The position numbers and the translations under genes are program-made. A model generated the notes under the pieces. It saw nothing but the letters and a program-made list of their open reading frames with translations. It ran no database searches and was not told the origin of the DNA. This document shows, one piece after another, positions 8,214 through 14,905 of a stretch of 64,000 nt of DNA (position 1 is the first letter of the stretch; every line of letters starts with the position of its first letter). Origin of the DNA: a virus; the IMG/VR virus record IMGVR_UViG_3300045999_011735, positions 50,997 through 114,996 of that record. One strand, 5' to 3'.

Positions 8214-8423
8214 TTAAAAATTAAAAGTATGAACAGTCTTTATTTGGCCATGATTCCAGTCTTCCATTATTTGATTTGCTCGATCAATTCCGTCTCTACT
8301 TCTACACATTCTAGACACGTTCAATTGTTTCATCCATTCCTGGAATTTAGGGTCCAGTTGTGTTTGTAGTCGTTCTTGTTCAAGCCGTTCCCATTGTTCA
8401 ATGGTAATGTCTTTTATGTTCAT
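8214..8423 (-). CDS. Hypothetical protein
   Basis: This is a 69-residue charged helical protein (ITIEQWERLEQERLQTQLDP). An upstream in-frame ATG exists, but the start at 8423 is preceded by the standard AATTAAAAGTT leader, so I use it. No family is recognised. Confidence 0.65.
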   Translation of the reverse strand: MNIKDITIEQWERLEQERLQTQLDPKFQEWMKQLNVSRMCRSRDGIDRANQIMEDWNHGQIKTVHTFNF

Positions 8424-8447
8424 AACTTTTAATTTAAATAAAGATAT

Positions 8448-8472
8448 GAAGAGGGGTTTAGTTCCCCTCTTC
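8448..8472 (-). terminator. Terminator hairpin containing a stop codon
   Basis: A nine-bp stem GAAGAGGGG/CCCCTCTTC has a seven-base loop that contains the TAA stop of the gene at 8458-8772. The last codons of that gene (Glu-Glu-Gly-Asn) therefore form one arm of its own terminator. Confidence 0.7.
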
Positions 8473-8772
8473 GTCCAAATAATTTCCAAGTACACCTTCA
8501 ACCACACGTTTAATTTTATTGTCATCAAACTCAATACTTGTTAACTCCACCTCACGATAATTCATTTCCAACTCATAATCACTAAGTACATCTGTACCCC
8601 AACTACTAAATTCGTTTTGGAGTGCCTCCACAACGTCATCAATAATCTCTTTAGTGATACCTCCACCATTCAACTCATTTACCCATTTAATTACTTCACT
8701 TACTGGTACGTAAGCAATCTTTACTAATTCATCTGATGATTGGAGCTTGTCCAATAATTGTTGTTTTGTCAT
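8458..8772 (-). CDS. Hypothetical acidic protein
   Basis: This is a 104-residue acidic protein with an N-terminal helix (TKQQLLDKLQSSDELVKIAY) and a C-terminal VVEGVLGNYLDEEGN segment. No family is recognised. The final codons lie inside the terminator stem. Confidence 0.7.
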   Translation of the reverse strand: MTKQQLLDKLQSSDELVKIAYVPVSEVIKWVNELNGGGITKEIIDDVVEALQNEFSSWGTDVLSDYELEMNYREVELTSIEFDDNKIKRVVEGVLGNYLDEEGN

Positions 8773-8837
8773 AACCTTGATTTTTAATTTTTAATTAATC
8801 AAATTAACAAGTTAAATATACACAAAAAAATTGTGTT

Positions 8838-9023
8838 TCAAAATGTTTCCCTAATTAATACTTCCACTCTAGCTTGTGTGTACTTTGCTTTTACATTTTC
8901 ATACATCTCCATTGCTTCAATTAGTTGTGTTCTTACTGTACCTGATTGAAACTCATTATCAACCTTAATGTAATAGGTAACATCACCTATTGTATTAAAT
9001 TCTTTAACTAATTCAATTGTCAT
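8838..9023 (-). CDS. Hypothetical protein
   Basis: This is a 61-residue protein with a beta-hairpin-like start (LVKEFNTIGDVTYYIKVDN) and a helical centre. No family is recognised. It has a standard leader and a TATCTTTA -7 box upstream. Confidence 0.65.
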   Translation of the reverse strand: MTIELVKEFNTIGDVTYYIKVDNEFQSGTVRTQLIEAMEMYENVKAKYTQARVEVLIRETF

Positions 9024-9130
9024 AACTTTTAATTTTATAAAATAAAGATATGTAAAATAATTATGTTTACAAGCTGAAAATTTGTTTGGAAACCAAATAA
9101 TCTTTTTTACATTTACATTGTCATTTGGAC

Positions 9131-9183
9131 GGGCGCCCTATGAAATGGGTGGAGGGATCAGAGGTAGGCTGCCTAAGACGTCT
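9131..9183. other. Cluster of three palindromes
   Basis: Within a GC-rich stretch of the 298-base gap 9024-9321, three palindromes follow each other: GGGCGCCC (9131-9138), TAGGCTGCCTA (9165-9175) and AGACGTCT (9176-9183). I see no gene in this gap. Confidence 0.5.
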
Positions 9184-9260
9184 TCCACTATCCCCAAAAT
9201 AAAATTGGTCTAAAATTACGAATAAGAATTTGGTTTCCCAAATCATACCAGGACAACAAA

Positions 9261-9294
9261 AGACCCAGTTCATTAATTAAAACGAACCGGGTCT
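9261..9294 (-). terminator. Hairpin terminator after the AT-hook gene
   Basis: The minus strand forms AGACCCGGTTC with GAACTGGGTCT around a twelve-base loop and continues with TTTTGTTG. It lies 27 bases after the stop at 9322. Confidence 0.7.
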
Positions 9295-9321
9295 AGTTGA
9301 TAACCCCTAAATTACCAACAA

Positions 9322-9573
9322 TTAAGCCACTTCTGTTGTGGCTTGTTTCTTTGGGCGTCCACGCTTCACAACTTCACCATTTGCAATTCGTTCTGCAAAC
9401 GCTGCGAGACGTTGCTGGCGTGCACTGTTTTCATTTGGTTTACGTCCACGTTGAACACTTAATCCTTGCTCTGCCAATGCGGCACGAGTTGCAAGTTTCA
9501 ACTGACGAGCGCTGTTAGGATTTACCTTACGTCCACGCTGTTTTGTTTCGGTTGTCTGAATTGTTGTTTCCAT
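9322..9573 (-). CDS. AT-hook DNA-binding protein
   Basis: This is an 83-residue basic protein with three AT-hook-type cores: RGRKVNPNSARQ (residue 13), RGRKPNENSARQ (residue 42) and RGRPKK near the C-terminus. The first two are copies of one repeat unit, RGRKxNxNSARQxxLA. AT hooks bind the minor groove of AT-rich DNA. The gene lies beside the largest non-coding repeat region of the window, so roles in replication control, DNA compaction or transcription are plausible. It has its own promoter and terminator. Confidence 0.75.
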   Translation of the reverse strand: METTIQTTETKQRGRKVNPNSARQLKLATRAALAEQGLSVQRGRKPNENSARQQRLAAFAERIANGEVVKRGRPKKQATTEVA

Positions 9574-9619
9574 AACCTTGATTTTTGTTTTTTTTATTTA
9601 TTTAATCAAATTAACAAAC

Positions 9620-9650
9620 TAAATATACTATGTTTTTATTTGGTTTCAAA
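9620..9650 (-). promoter_or_regulatory. Early-type promoter of the AT-hook gene
   Basis: The minus strand reads TTTTGAAACC, 14 bases, then TATATTTA. This fits the Bacteroidota TTTG/TAnnTTTG pattern with the extra AAACC block. Confidence 0.65.
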
Positions 9651-9711
9651 ATTTTCCTTAACAAAAAAACATATTTCTGGATATACAAAAACATTTGAAA
9701 TGATTTGTTGA

Positions 9712-10140
9712 TGTCGCGCTGAATTCATGCATACAAACACAACACCATTACCCACATTACTCTGTTTCATTCCACATATTATCAAATATCCATACATAAA
9801 AAAATACCGATATGTTTATGTTTTGATATACTTATATGCTATCTTCCATATTTGGAACGTTTAACATATAACATAAATCTATGTTAATTTGTTGAGTTTC
9901 CCGCGTAAACTTCAATTACCTCTTGTCAATCACGCCTATGGTCACATAAAAAGAAGGCGCGGTAACTACGTTATATTCAACCATAATGTTATACCAGTAT
10001 GTTCCCACGTAGGGACGTTACCCGTTTCTATCGTTCCCCCGTTTCACCGTCCGACGTTTACCCACATTACGTTTATCCACATTACGGTTCCCACGTAACG
10101 TTATATTCTTTCCTGCTTTAATTGCATTAACAAAAAAACG
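9712..10140. other. Non-coding repeat region, candidate replication origin
   Basis: No convincing gene lies between 9574 and 10157. The region holds a perfect DnaA-box-like TTATCCACA (10073-10081) and two near copies TTACCCACA (9748-9756, 10058-10066). It also has two TTCCCACGTA (10002-10011, 10088-10097) and two ACGTTATATTC (9968-9978, 10098-10108). The left part is very AT-rich (A/T runs and TATG repeats). Short direct repeats next to an AT-rich stretch are typical of origins. Whether this phage uses host DnaA is unknown. Confidence 0.5.
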
Positions 10141-10157
10141 CAACAGAAAAAAATTCA

Positions 10158-10373
10158 TTACTCGTCGTTTTTATTATCCAAAAATTCATCGGTACTCTCC
10201 GCCACACGATATTTCATGTTCATATTATGTCTGAGTTCATCTTCTTCTAATATACGTTCCTTATTTGCTTCCCACCATTCCCTATAGCTTGGTGATGTTA
10301 ACATGCTTCGCTCATGTTGTTCATTATCCCATTGCTTTGCGTTTGGGTCCGTTTCATTGCTATAAACTGCCAT
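10158..10373 (-). CDS. Hypothetical acidic protein
   Basis: This is a 71-residue acidic protein with a WWEANKERILEEDELRHN helix. No family is recognised. It is separated by 14 bases from the next gene upstream. Confidence 0.65.
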   Translation of the reverse strand: MAVYSNETDPNAKQWDNEQHERSMLTSPSYREWWEANKERILEEDELRHNMNMKYRVAESTDEFLDNKNDE

Positions 10374-10387
10374 ATACTATGTTTAAT

Positions 10388-10621
10388 TTATTCATCAATA
10401 TCATTTCCGTCCATATCAAAATCCTCATACGTTTCACATACCTCTCTCAATTCTTGCCCTAGTTCCGATTTGACATCTATTGTTCCTTCATTATCACTTG
10501 TGATGAACCAAAAATCTACTATTTCATCCTCTTGACATTGCACATAAAAAACATCGTCTGGTCCTTCAATAGTCCAATGAATTGTTCTGTAAATTACCTT
10601 GTCGGTTACTTGATAATCCAT
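10388..10621 (-). CDS. Hypothetical acidic protein
   Basis: This is a 77-residue protein with mixed beta segments (DDVFYVQCQEDEIVDFWFIT) and a very acidic C-terminus. No family is recognised. It has its own early-type promoter. Confidence 0.7.
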   Translation of the reverse strand: MDYQVTDKVIYRTIHWTIEGPDDVFYVQCQEDEIVDFWFITSDNEGTIDVKSELGQELREVCETYEDFDMDGNDIDE

Positions 10622-10648
10622 AACTTTTATTTTAATTATTTAATACGT

Positions 10649-10672
10649 TAAATATAAGAAAAAAACTTGGTC
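10649..10672 (-). promoter_or_regulatory. Early-type promoter
   Basis: The minus strand reads GACCAAG, a T-run, then TATATTTAAC before the leader of the gene at 10621. It belongs to the recurring promoter family. Confidence 0.6.
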
Positions 10673-10874
10673 ACTCAAAATATCCATTTTGTTGATGCCA
10701 TACTCCGTTTATTTGTATCTCAATTGTGTAATCGCCGTTGTATTTTCTATTTTCGGGATGTGTTAACCATACCTTAACACCTTGTTCCCAAATTTTTAAT
10801 TCATCCCCGTCCCACGCTTGCTCAATGGTTTCTAGTTGTTGCAAATCGCGTTTGCTGTAACTAATTGTATTCAT
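10671..10874 (-). CDS. Hypothetical protein
   Basis: This is a 67-residue Trp-rich protein (LTHPENRKYNGDYTIEIQIN). No family is recognised. Its 3' end overlaps the upstream block of the next promoter. Confidence 0.65.
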   Translation of the reverse strand: MNTISYSKRDLQQLETIEQAWDGDELKIWEQGVKVWLTHPENRKYNGDYTIEIQINGVWHQQNGYFE

Positions 10875-10895
10875 AACTAATTTATTTAATTACCT

Positions 10896-10923
10896 TAAAC
10901 ATACACACAAAAAACTTGGTTTA
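10896..10923 (-). promoter_or_regulatory. Early-type promoter
   Basis: The minus strand reads TTTGTAAACC, 14 bases, then TATGTTTA before the gene at 10874. Confidence 0.6.
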
Positions 10924-11163
10924 CAAATGATTACCCGTAAGCATATTTTGCTTAGTTGTAACCATTAGTGGTGTTTCCCTTGTTCCATACACCCAATGAT
11001 ATAACAAATCATTTACCAATTCTGCATAAAATTCTGGATCTGCCTTGATATCTTCAAGCGTTGATTCAAATGCATTTTCAATTTGCTTTGACCTGTCTAC
11101 ATAGTTAATATCAAGGTAAGGATTGTACCTTTTGTCTGGTGCAAATAGTGGTGTTGTTGTCAT
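10921..11163 (-). CDS. Hypothetical protein
   Basis: This is an 80-residue, mostly helical protein (DPEFYAELVNDLLYHWVYG). No family is recognised. It lies seven bases after the stop of the gene at 11171 and probably shares its transcript. Confidence 0.65.
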   Translation of the reverse strand: MTTTPLFAPDKRYNPYLDINYVDRSKQIENAFESTLEDIKADPEFYAELVNDLLYHWVYGTRETPLMVTTKQNMLTGNHL

Positions 11164-11170
11164 AACCTAT

Positions 11171-11407
11171 TTATTTAATTACCTTAAAATACTTCTTTAC
11201 ATCATTATATTCCCACCAACCATCATTACATTCACCTTTCCACTCACCTTCAATACAAATAAAATCCCCATCTTCATCTTTTTCCCACACATCACCTACA
11301 ACCAACAAATGAGAAAAAGAACTCTGAAATTCCTTCTCATCTATCATTCCTATACCACTCAAATCCTCGGACACATAGTAAGCGTTTTTTACTACTTTGA
11401 TTTTCAT
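11171..11407 (-). CDS. Hypothetical Trp-rich acidic protein
   Basis: This is a 78-residue protein with VGDVWEKDEDGDFICIEGEW and NDGWWEYNDVKKYFKV segments, suggesting a small beta-barrel-like fold. No family is recognised. A short related pattern (GxWGWCSGWEL) appears in the protein at 12195. Confidence 0.65.
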   Translation of the reverse strand: MKIKVVKNAYYVSEDLSGIGMIDEKEFQSSFSHLLVVGDVWEKDEDGDFICIEGEWKGECNDGWWEYNDVKKYFKVIK

Positions 11408-11426
11408 ATGTTTTAATTTTATGAAT

Positions 11427-11456
11427 TAAATATACAAACAAAAATTATGTTTCCAA
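11427..11456 (-). promoter_or_regulatory. Early-type promoter
   Basis: The minus strand reads CTTGGAAAC, 14 bases, then TATATTTA before the gene at 11407. The palindrome CGTATATACG lies directly upstream (11458-11467) and could be an operator. Confidence 0.65.
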
Positions 11457-11487
11457 GCGTATATACGTATGTTTGTATTGATGTGTT

Positions 11488-11525
11488 GTACTGCAAAAGC
11501 TCTGCTATTTTTTATTTAACAGAGC
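11488..11525 (-). terminator. Hairpin terminator
   Basis: The minus strand forms GGCTCTG...CAGAGC, with an A/T-rich loop followed by TTTTGC, at the 3' end of the gene at 11512-11754. The upstream arm includes its last codons. Confidence 0.5.
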
Positions 11526-11754
11526 CGTAAACCATCAAGTTTTCAATAACACACATATACGACCCTTCTCTATTAAAACCATGTGCCTCGTACCATAACA
11601 ACAAATCTTCAATTGATTCACATTCGTTTATTTCATCTTTCATTCCGTTGATATACGGAACAGGGTCATTACCTTCATCGCTATGAAAATCGTTGAGCCA
11701 TTCTGCTTCACTTTTGATAACGATTTGTTTCAAATCATTTAGTGTTATAGCCAT
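11512..11754 (-). CDS. Hypothetical acidic protein
   Basis: This is an 80-residue helical acidic protein (IEDLLLWYEAHGFNREGSYM). No family is recognised. It lies 13 bases after the stop of the gene at 11768. Confidence 0.65.
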   Translation of the reverse strand: MAITLNDLKQIVIKSEAEWLNDFHSDEGNDPVPYINGMKDEINECESIEDLLLWYEAHGFNREGSYMCVIENLMVYGSVK

Positions 11755-11767
11755 AACCTTGATTTAA

Positions 11768-11959
11768 TTACATATAAATTTGTTCTGCTATGTATTCGGC
11801 TAAGTCATCATCATAAATCAATTCGTCCTTGTCGTTAAACAATTCCCAATCGATGATTTTACCTCTATCATCTAGATACTCCTTGTATGTGTATCTGTTT
11901 TCTTCTACTATTACTTCGTAAATAGTAGTTGTTGTTGTTAGTTGTGATAGTATTTGCAT
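11768..11959 (-). CDS. Hypothetical protein
   Basis: This is a 63-residue protein rich in Thr, Tyr and Asp with a beta-rich look (TTTTIYEVIVEENRYTYKEY). No family is recognised. Confidence 0.6.
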   Translation of the reverse strand: MQILSQLTTTTTIYEVIVEENRYTYKEYLDDRGKIIDWELFNDKDELIYDDDLAEYIAEQIYM

Positions 11960-11997
11960 AACCTTTTATTTAGTTAAATGTATAAACAAAAACTGCG

Positions 11998-12189
11998 TTA
12001 CCCAATTTTGAAATCGGTGTATTGTTCTGCTAGTTCGATTACTTCACCTTCATCTAGTACCATTACACCACCTTCGTCATATAACCCCCAAATGCCATTG
12101 TTTACAAATATCCATTTGTCTTCATGTTGTTGAAATTCTGCTCCGTATTTTTTTAATGCTTTCAAAGCACCATTTAAAATCATATTCAT
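11998..12189 (-). CDS. Hypothetical protein
   Basis: This is a 63-residue protein with the pattern KWIFVNNGIWGLYDEGGVMV. No family is recognised. It is five bases from the gene at 12195 and probably co-transcribed with it. Confidence 0.6.
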   Translation of the reverse strand: MNMILNGALKALKKYGAEFQQHEDKWIFVNNGIWGLYDEGGVMVLDEGEVIELAEQYTDFKIG

Positions 12190-12194
12190 AACTT

Positions 12195-12407
12195 TTATTT
12201 TATTGTAACGTTATAGTTTGTATCCATCATTTTAAAATGTACAACAAATTCCTTTGGACTAAAAATTAATTCCCAACCACTACACCAACCCCACTCTCCT
12301 TCAACATACACTGATCCTTCTTCTGTTTTGATGAGTTTAACTGCATCACCTTGCATAGCAACAACATTTTCATTGTCTGCTATTCCTTTAATACATTCAA
12401 ATTTCAT
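12195..12407 (-). CDS. Hypothetical protein
   Basis: This is a 70-residue beta-rich protein (MQGDAVKLIKTEEGSVYVEG, then GEWGWCSGWELIF). No family is recognised; it resembles the Trp-rich protein at 11171 in layout. Confidence 0.65.
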   Translation of the reverse strand: MKFECIKGIADNENVVAMQGDAVKLIKTEEGSVYVEGEWGWCSGWELIFSPKEFVVHFKMMDTNYNVTIK

Positions 12408-12439
12408 AACTTATTTATTTAGTTAAATGTAAAAATAAA

Positions 12440-12457
12440 AGCTAGGTTTTCCTAGCT
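12440..12457 (-). terminator. Hairpin terminator
   Basis: A seven-bp stem AGCTAGG/CCTAGCT with a four-base loop directly follows the stop at 12458. On the minus strand it continues TTTTATTTTTA. Confidence 0.75.
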
Positions 12458-12865
12458 TCATTCTGGATGTAATTCGTATAGATTTATTGTTTCCTTGGTA
12501 TTTATTTTGTAACACTCCCAATAATCACCATCAAACACATACAAATAATCTACATTGTCATCTTTAAGTAAATCATTAAAATATGCGGTTCGTTTACTTG
12601 TATCTGATTCACCTCTGTCTCGTCCATAGGCTAAACACCATTTTTCGTTGTGTGTAGTTCTATCGTTAAAATCTTGTTTTTCACCGATTTCTTCTGATAA
12701 AATACTCAAACTACCTAAGTCAAGTAATTGCCTTACTTTGTTAATGTTTTGGTAGTGTTCAGCTAAAATTTTTCCGTTGTGCTGTGGATAACCATCATAG
12801 TGACAATAAATGTAATCAATGGTTCCATCTGTGTTTCTAACACCAATGTGTGATCTTGTTGCCAT
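12458..12865 (-). CDS. Conserved phage hypothetical protein
   Basis: This 135-residue protein starts MATRSHIGVRNTDGTIDYIY and continues CHYDGYPQHNGKIL. This arrangement is seen in many phage and bacterial proteins of unknown function. The C-terminal half has VDYLYVFDGDYWECYKIN. It is complete and of the expected size. It lies just left of a tRNA-like gene. Confidence 0.75.
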   Translation of the reverse strand: MATRSHIGVRNTDGTIDYIYCHYDGYPQHNGKILAEHYQNINKVRQLLDLGSLSILSEEIGEKQDFNDRTTHNEKWCLAYGRDRGESDTSKRTAYFNDLLKDDNVDYLYVFDGDYWECYKINTKETINLYELHPE

Positions 12866-12881
12866 AACCTTTATTTTTTAG

Positions 12882-12979
12882 TAGTCAGGACAGGATTCGA
12901 ACCTGTAAATCTTTTCCTTGTGTACTCTAACAATTAAGAGTGTATAAGGTTTTTACGTCTAACATTCCGCCACCTGACT
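12882..12979 (-). tRNA. Class II tRNA-like gene, isotype unresolved (Leu-like)
   Basis: The acceptor stem is a perfect seven-bp AGTCAGG/CCTGACT with discriminator A. The T arm is normal (ACAGG-TTCGAAT-CCTGT), and the D arm GCG-GAATGTTAGA-CGT is Leu-like. The gene is 98 bases long. The middle does not give a standard anticodon arm: the best hairpin is ACTCT/AGAGT with an eight-base loop TAATTGTT. The anticodon is therefore not assigned. A strong early-type promoter precedes it. Confidence 0.65.
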
Positions 12980-12993
12980 ATCTTTTATTTATT

Positions 12994-13021
12994 TAAATAT
13001 ACAAACAAAAATTTGGTTTAT
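12994..13021 (-). promoter_or_regulatory. Early-type promoter of the tRNA-like gene
   Basis: The minus strand reads ATAAACC, 13 bases, then TATATTTA, 15 bases before the 5' end of the tRNA-like gene at 12979. Confidence 0.65.
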
Positions 13022-13025
13022 CTAA

Positions 13026-13295
13026 TTAATTATCTTCTACATCACCCCAAGAATTGATATAAAACCTATATCCTGCTTCTTCAAGTGCTTTACTAATTTC
13101 TCTCGCAATGTGCCAACGTGGCTCTGTATCATGTACTTCAGGATGTTTTGCTTCTACCTTATCAAGACCCTCATTATAGATCTTTTCAATATCTTCTTTA
13201 GTTAATCGAGTCTTACCCAAGATCTTTTTCTTGACTGACTTGACCATTGATTCGCAGGCTCGATCACCTGCTGGTGTAAACATTTCGTATGGCAT
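13026..13295 (-). CDS. Hypothetical protein
   Basis: This is an 89-residue protein with a basic helical N-terminal half (ESMVKSVKKKILGKTRLTKE) and a REISKALEEAGYRFYINSW segment. No family is recognised. Confidence 0.7.
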   Translation of the reverse strand: MPYEMFTPAGDRACESMVKSVKKKILGKTRLTKEDIEKIYNEGLDKVEAKHPEVHDTEPRWHIAREISKALEEAGYRFYINSWGDVEDN

Positions 13296-13311
13296 AACCT
13301 TTTTATTTAAT

Positions 13312-13338
13312 TAAAGATAAAAACTTTATTTGGTTTCT
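13312..13338 (-). promoter_or_regulatory. Early-type promoter
   Basis: The minus strand reads GAAACC, 13 bases, then TATCTTTA before the gene at 13295. Confidence 0.55.
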
Positions 13339-13802
13339 TCAAACTTAAACGCATTACGAATAGGACGTCTAAAACCATTATTCCTAATTTTAAAATTACC
13401 ATTATCATAAATAACCCCATCCTTAATAGTTAAAGCGTGTCCCCTTACTAATATAAAATAAGTACCTTTGTTGTGTTTCTGAGAAAATGTTCCTACTGTA
13501 TATTGAACTTTCTTGTGGGTATAATCAGGGTTATACAAATCATTAGAAGAAATAGATATAAAATGTTTATTATTTATTTTTACCTCTGCATTTGAAAGGA
13601 TTGATAGTTTAATAGCAGTTAGTGATGTTCCCTCTCGATCAGGTCGTTTTAGATTTTCTTTAACCCATTTGTGTGCTGTTGGATAATCTGTGTCTGCGGC
13701 AATAGCCATTGCTCTAACAACACAATCATTGTTTTCCCATTCAAATCCTGTTTTATCTAAAACAGATGTTGAACTAATTACTTCTGGTTTGTTATTATTC
13801 AT
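13326..13802 (-). CDS. Papain-like/C39-like fold protein
   Basis: This is a 158-residue protein. Cys27 lies at the start of a helix (NNDCVVRAMAIA) and is followed much later by FILVRGHALTIKDGVIYDN, with His122 and Asp133/Asn134. Cys, His and Asp/Asn in this order and spacing fit a papain-like or C39-like cysteine peptidase fold, seen in small phage proteins. Substrate and activity are unknown. The early-type promoter suggests expression soon after infection. Confidence 0.65.
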   Translation of the reverse strand: MNNNKPEVISSTSVLDKTGFEWENNDCVVRAMAIAADTDYPTAHKWVKENLKRPDREGTSLTAIKLSILSNAEVKINNKHFISISSNDLYNPDYTHKKVQYTVGTFSQKHNKGTYFILVRGHALTIKDGVIYDNGNFKIRNNGFRRPIRNAFKFEETK

Positions 13803-13819
13803 AACCTTTTTTATTTGTA

Positions 13820-13847
13820 TAAATGTACAAACAAAAATTTAGTTTCT
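13820..13847 (-). promoter_or_regulatory. Early-type promoter of the papain-like gene
   Basis: The minus strand reads AGAAACT, 13 bases, then TACATTTA before the leader at 13802. Confidence 0.6.
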
Positions 13848-13856
13848 AAAAACTAA

Positions 13857-14093
13857 TCACTTCACAATTTCACTATATTTCTTCCAATTAACGGCTCCAT
13901 ATGAAGCATCTTCAATAGGCATAGCTAACATACATTCATTATCAAATTTACCTATTGCTATAAAACCAAACCCTTCACAAATAAGTGGTATGTAATAGTC
14001 ATTTTCCAATAGTTCAAATTCCAAAAGTATATCAAAATCACCTTCAAACCCCATATCATGGAGTTCACAATACTGCTTACTAAAATCAGCCAT
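13857..14093 (-). CDS. Hypothetical acidic protein
   Basis: This is a 78-residue protein with DILLEFELLENDYYIPLICE and a GYGAVNWKKYSE-like end (ASYGAVNWKKYSEIV). No family is recognised. It is 11 bases from the gene at 14105. Confidence 0.65.
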   Translation of the reverse strand: MADFSKQYCELHDMGFEGDFDILLEFELLENDYYIPLICEGFGFIAIGKFDNECMLAMPIEDASYGAVNWKKYSEIVK

Positions 14094-14104
14094 GTTATGT
14101 TATT

Positions 14105-14455
14105 TTATTCATTAACAAACTCTACAGTTGCAGAAATATAATACTGTCCTCCTTGTTTCCCTATAAACCCTGGAGAACAAGGGCAAGTACAACCACATTT
14201 TTGTCTCCAACCCCATTCTTCATTTTTTACTGCTTCATAAACATTAGGAAATTCTTCCTTTAGTTTTTCAATAACAACAGGGATTACTTCTGTTTTCCAA
14301 ACCTTAGATGGGCGATCATGTCTGTTAAATAAATTGTCTAGGACAGTTTCATTTTCAGGCCAAATATAAAGTTTGTTTGATCCTTTATACGGTTCGTTTT
14401 TTCTGGTGTGGTACGGTTCGTACTCGGCTTTTAAGCCTTTAATTGTAAATTTCAT
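14105..14455 (-). CDS. Cysteine-cluster hypothetical protein
   Basis: This 116-residue protein contains QKCGCTCPCSPGFIG, a four-Cys cluster (C-x-C-x-C-x-C) followed by SPGF. It recurs in small phage proteins and could bind a metal. No function is known to me. Confidence 0.7.
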   Translation of the reverse strand: MKFTIKGLKAEYEPYHTRKNEPYKGSNKLYIWPENETVLDNLFNRHDRPSKVWKTEVIPVVIEKLKEEFPNVYEAVKNEEWGWRQKCGCTCPCSPGFIGKQGGQYYISATVEFVNE

Positions 14456-14470
14456 AACCTTTTATTTATA

Positions 14471-14497
14471 TGAATGTAAGAACAAAAATTGGGTTAA
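14471..14497 (-). promoter_or_regulatory. Early-type promoter
   Basis: The minus strand reads GTTAACCC, then 12-13 bases, then TTACATTCA before the gene at 14455; this is a weaker -7 match. Confidence 0.5.
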
Positions 14498-14856
14498 CAA
14501 CAGTCACCCCAATCTTGTCTAATCCTAAAACCTAAAATTGTCGATAGTATTATATCTTCCTGTTCAAATAAAGCATTTCCAGGAGCATCATCATCAGCAA
14601 TTGTTAGTATTTCAGATATACTAACAGCCTTATTTACTTTCTCGATTTGTTTTTCACTTATGTTTTCTGATGTTCGAATCATATCAGCAAACATTTCAAC
14701 ATCAGCTAAGCAATCATTATTGGCTGCGTTTTTAATTTCATTCATCATGTCTGTACAAAAATCATAACTTGATCTTTTAATTAGATCAATTACTTGCCTT
14801 TTAGCAACATTTAAATTATACTTTTTTTCAAGTACTTGGGGTTTTTTCTTTGCCAT
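14494..14856 (-). CDS. Hypothetical protein
   Basis: This is a 120-residue, mainly helical protein. It has a basic N-terminus (MAKKKPQVLEKKYNLNVAKR) and a C-terminus ending in DWGDCC. No family is recognised. Confidence 0.7.
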   Translation of the reverse strand: MAKKKPQVLEKKYNLNVAKRQVIDLIKRSSYDFCTDMMNEIKNAANNDCLADVEMFADMIRTSENISEKQIEKVNKAVSISEILTIADDDAPGNALFEQEDIILSTILGFRIRQDWGDCC

Positions 14857-14876
14857 AACCTTTATTTTTATTTAGA

Positions 14877-14905
14877 TAAATGTATGAAAGAAAATTTAGT
14901 TTCTA
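14877..14905 (-). promoter_or_regulatory. Early-type promoter
   Basis: The minus strand reads TAGAAACT, 13 bases, then TACATTTA before the gene at 14856. Confidence 0.6.

Noticed and set aside
9889-10098. A 69-residue plus-strand frame in the origin-like region
   Set aside because: It is made of the short repeats themselves, has no leader or promoter like the other genes, and is on the strand with no other genes.
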